Below the pieces are notes generated by a model. The model worked only from the letters and a program-made list of their open reading frames with translations. It was not told where the DNA came from and ran no database searches. From the NCBI GenBank assembly GCA_965218555.1, contig OZ244625.1:3348001-3412000 (forward strand): a stretch of 64,000 bases of DNA. The letters are read 5' to 3'. This document shows, in pieces, positions 61,634 through 64,000 of the stretch (positions are counted from its first letter, which is position 1; each line of letters starts with the position of its first letter). A program made the translations under genes and the position numbers. This DNA is from JAPPLB01 sp965218555 (GTDB lineage Bacteria > Acidobacteriota > Terriglobia > Bryobacterales > UBA6623).

Positions 61634-62677
61634 TTGCCCGAGGCGCCGCCATCACTTGAGACGAAGTCCCTCCGGTCGTTCTGGATAACCCTGATCCTGC
61701 TCAATGTAGGGCTGGCCATTGGAGGCTCGGTCGGCGCAGATCGCCTGGACGTGTCCGCCGACTTGGCGGTTCCGATCGTGGCGGCATTTCTTCTTCAGAT
61801 CTCGGTGTACCTGGTCGCGGTCTTCCCCGAGGCGCGAGCCCGTTTGGAAGCCCGGTTGTCAGCGGATAAGCTGGCTGGCTGTCTTGTCGCCGCGTCGGTC
61901 GTCCCCTATCTGGTCTATTCCCTCCCAACCGGCGTTTTTTCGGTGGGGTCGCTGCTGAGGCTGCTCGCTTACTGCGGTGCGGCTGCCTACATATTCGTCT
62001 GGTTTCCACCGGCGGCGCGGCGCTTGCAATGGCAGGACGTTGTCGTACTCCTGCTGCTCGCGTATCCGATGTTCGGCGGGACAAGCTACATGTTCAAGCA
62101 AATCTACCGTTCGCCAGGAGGGAACGTCCCGGCGAACATGTACGCTCTCGGCAAGGTGATGCTGATTCCCTTCGGGGCGATGATCTATCTCTCCCTGCGC
62201 CGCCTTGAGGGCACGAACTTCCGGCTCACGATATCGGCGAGAGATTTCGTGGCGGGACTAAAGAACTACCTGCTGTTTCTCCCGATCGGCATTCCGCTGA
62301 CTCTTGGTATTGGATTTGCCAAATGGACACCCTTCGTGTTCGATTCCTGGACTGACCCACTTGCCGTACTCGCCCGCATTGTGGGGTTGTATGCGGCGGT
62401 CGCTCTGGCCGAGGAGTTGTATTTTCGGGGAATCCTTCAGAATCTACTCTCGTCAACTTGGGGCCGGCCTCGATGGGCGCAGTTCACGGCGAGCGTTCTT
62501 TTCGGGCTGGCCCACATCGCCTCTCGCGGGTTTCCCAACTGGCGCTATGCCCTCGCGGCAGCTTTCGCCGGATGGTTCTACGGCAGGGCGTACAACGCCG
62601 ATCGAAGCGTCGTCGCGGCCGCGGTAGCACACACTCTGGTCATGGGCACGCACGCCTTCATCTTTCCGCCGGGCTGA
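61634..62677 (+). CDS. CPBP-family intramembrane metalloprotease
   Basis: A 347-residue polytopic protein with about eight membrane helices. The CPBP (CAAX protease/bacteriocin-processing) motifs are in the C-terminal half: EELYFRGILQNLL (Glu-Glu and Arg), FGLAHI and AHTLVMGTH. Members cleave within or near membranes or process peptides, and some give bacteriocin immunity; the substrate here is unknown. The start is TTG at 61634; no strong ribosome site is visible. Confidence 0.85.
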   Translation: MPEAPPSLETKSLRSFWITLILLNVGLAIGGSVGADRLDVSADLAVPIVAAFLLQISVYLVAVFPEARARLEARLSADKLAGCLVAASVVPYLVYSLPTGVFSVGSLLRLLAYCGAAAYIFVWFPPAARRLQWQDVVVLLLLAYPMFGGTSYMFKQIYRSPGGNVPANMYALGKVMLIPFGAMIYLSLRRLEGTNFRLTISARDFVAGLKNYLLFLPIGIPLTLGIGFAKWTPFVFDSWTDPLAVLARIVGLYAAVALAEELYFRGILQNLLSSTWGRPRWAQFTASVLFGLAHIASRGFPNWRYALAAAFAGWFYGRAYNADRSVVAAAVAHTLVMGTHAFIFPPG

Positions 62678-62963
62678 ACTGGGCTCGTCGCGAGACCGTT
62701 TACCCGAACGGATTCAATCACGGGCTGTTTCAAGATCGGCTGCATCTCCATTGAACGGGGATCTTTCCAAGTAGACGGCCACGAGTGACGCCCGTCTACA
62801 GTGGCCAGGCCGCCGGTGCGCATCGTCAGGCGGGACTACAGGGACTGACGGCCCCTGAGACCGGTGCTCCCTCCAATCTACTCGCTACCACCTAGCCTTA
62901 CGCCATAATGTGACTTATGGACCTTTTTCACCCTGACTTTCACCCTGACGAGGAGAGTGACCC
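62678..62963. other. leader region of the oxidoreductase gene
   Basis: No large gene. GTAGACGG (62771-62778) and CCGTCTAC (62792-62799) form an 8-bp stem with a 13-base loop and no T-tract. A CATAAT -10-like box lies at 62904-62909. A 19-codon frame (ATG 62917, stop 62974-62976) overlaps the start of the next gene by 13 bases and contains a perfect 12-bp tandem duplication, TTTCACCCTGAC, at 62926-62949. Confidence 0.45.
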
Positions 62964-64000
62964 ATGCCTGAACTGAAACCCTCTCGCCGCCGCTTTCTAG
63001 GCACGGCCGCGGCAGGCCTTGCCATCCCTCGGCCTGCTACGGCGGCTTCGGCCAACCGAGTGATTGGCGCGAACGACCGCATCAACATCGGGTTCATCGG
63101 CGTGGGGGGGCGCGGACGCGGGCATGTCCGCCGGATTTATGCGCGCAGCCAGGAGCAGGCCGACATCCAGATCGTCGCCGTCTGTGACATCTACTCGAAG
63201 CGGAAAGAACGCGCTCGCGCGATGGCGAAGCTGGCTCCCAAGGATGTGCACCACGAATACCGCGACATGCTGAGCCGCGAGGATGTCGACGCCGTCTACA
63301 TCTCCTCGCCCGACCATTGGCACGCGCCGATGACCTTCGAAGCGCTCGATTCCGGCAAGGACGTCTACCTCGAAAAACCGATGACCTACACGCTCCACGA
63401 AGCGCAGGAGGTCGCCAAGCGCGTCCGCTTGCATAAGCGAGTCTTGCAGGTTGGAAGCCAGCATCTTTCGGAGCAGCGGTATCACCGCGCCCGCGAGGTC
63501 ATCGAGAAGGGCTGGATCGGTCAGCCGTTGTGGACGCAAAACACCTACTCGCGCAATTCCTTGTACGGCGAGTGGAACTATCGCATCGACGACGAAGGAA
63601 CACCGGAGAACATCGACTGGAAACTCTTCGTGGGGCCGGCTCCCGCCCGCGAGTTCAACGCTGACCGGTATTTTCGTTGGCGCAAGTATTGGGACTATTC
63701 GGGCGGAATCGCAACCGATCTCTTCTACCACCGATTGGCGCCACTCGAATTCGCGATCGGAATGGGCTTCCCGACTCGCGTGAGCGCAAACGGCGGCATC
63801 TACGTTCACAAAGACCGCGAAGTGCCCGACACCTATTCGACCAACATCGAATACGAAGACCACTACGCACTACTGTCAGCTTCGATGGCCTCGGCGGCGG
63901 CCAACCAGTGGATGCCGCCCGTCATCTACGGTCACGAAGGGACGATTCAGTTCGTACCGGGCGGCATTGCGGTGTTTCCGGAGCATCAGTTCCGCAAGAA
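62964..64000 (+). CDS. Tat-exported Gfo/Idh/MocA oxidoreductase, 3' end outside window
   Basis: The visible 345 residues start at ATG 62964 behind GAGGAGAG. The N-terminus PSRRRFLGTAAAGLAIP is a twin-arginine signal, so the enzyme is exported with its NAD(P) cofactor. The Rossmann loop INIGFIGVGGRGRGHVRR lies at about 40-57. The family motif LEKPMTYTLHEAQEV includes the conserved Lys of EKP. Middle residues DWKLFVGPAP and WDYSGGIATDLFYH match the subfamily common in planctomycetes and acidobacteria. It probably oxidises or rearranges sugars; the substrate is unknown. Confidence 0.9.
   Translation, partial: MPELKPSRRRFLGTAAAGLAIPRPATAASANRVIGANDRINIGFIGVGGRGRGHVRRIYARSQEQADIQIVAVCDIYSKRKERARAMAKLAPKDVHHEYRDMLSREDVDAVYISSPDHWHAPMTFEALDSGKDVYLEKPMTYTLHEAQEVAKRVRLHKRVLQVGSQHLSEQRYHRAREVIEKGWIGQPLWTQNTYSRNSLYGEWNYRIDDEGTPENIDWKLFVGPAPAREFNADRYFRWRKYWDYSGGIATDLFYHRLAPLEFAIGMGFPTRVSANGGIYVHKDREVPDTYSTNIEYEDHYALLSASMASAAANQWMPPVIYGHEGTIQFVPGGIAVFPEHQFRK

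Noticed and set aside
62997..63863. 288-codon minus-strand frame near the right end
   Set aside because: It is antisense to the Gfo/Idh/MocA oxidoreductase, whose own frame is continuous to the window end and has a Tat signal and EKP motif.
1..64000. CRISPR arrays, rRNA and tRNA genes
   Set aside because: No regularly spaced 25-40 bp repeats were seen, and no gap showed a T-loop GGTTCGAATCC-type motif with a cloverleaf context; the one similar word near 51484 is inside the DUF1501 gene.

Overview
The window looks like a chromosome segment from an Acidobacteriota bacterium, probably of the Bryobacterales/Solibacter type. This is an inference from gene content, not from a marker phylogeny. It carries a complete division and cell-wall (dcw) cluster with ftsZ and a meso-diaminopimelate-type MurE. 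It also has a TonB receptor with the Oar-like layout common in acidobacteria, a DUF1549/DUF1553 plus DUF1501 pair, many secreted PQQ, cytochrome and beta-propeller proteins, and the menaquinone gene mqnE. A planctomycete would share the DUF1549/DUF1501 pair but would lack ftsZ.

Layout. 1-1.2 kb: part of an IS1595-family element inserted in lepB (signal peptidase I), which is cut after its first third. 1.5-3.6 kb: feoAB ferrous iron uptake. 4-8 kb: a membrane-anchored TPR-like protein, a dGTPase, a membrane-anchored HIT-like protein and an orphan radical SAM/SPASM protein. 8-9.9 kb: a DUF885 lipoprotein. 10.1-26.8 kb: the dcw cluster on the minus strand in the order mraZ, rsmH, ftsL-like, ftsI, murE, murF, mraY, murD, ftsW, murG, murC, ftsQ, ftsA, ftsZ, headed by an array of 10-bp MraZ-type boxes. 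27.2-39.3 kb: a 41-residue membrane protein, a sugar-phosphate isomerase, an acetylornithine-type aminotransferase, mqnE, a di-haem cytochrome c peroxidase, a Dabb-domain protein, thioredoxin reductase, a glutaredoxin-like protein and pyruvate carboxylase. 39.4-52 kb: large secreted proteins (PQQ-type sugar dehydrogenase with haem c, sialidase-like propeller, propeller-PHP fusion, DUF1549/LamG/DUF1553 protein, DUF1501 protein). 52.3-57.2 kb: truncated globin, hflX, hfq, a DUF697-like protein, a Cys/His-rich secreted protein and a secreted aldose epimerase. 57.2-58.2 kb: a complete IS481-family element at the epimerase stop codon. 58.4-61.1 kb: a 5'-truncated, frame-damaged TonB receptor with a good terminator. 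61.6-64 kb: a CPBP membrane protease and a Tat-exported Gfo/Idh/MocA oxidoreductase that runs off the end.

Non-coding and mobile content is notable. Two copies (262 and 303 bp) of an imperfect repeat with 19-bp inverted ends lie near 35.3 and 43.2 kb, one abutting the trxB start. A gene-free kilobase at 46.3-47.3 kb has 9-bp tandem repeats and a 14-bp inverted repeat. The IS481 copy has a clean TCTAGC duplication whose CTAG supplies stop codons on both strands. I found no CRISPR array, rRNA or tRNA gene by eye, and no clearly new multi-gene defence or biosynthetic system. The best candidates for undescribed biology are the palindromic repeat family, the MraZ box arrangement, the small membrane protein and the unassigned radical SAM protein.
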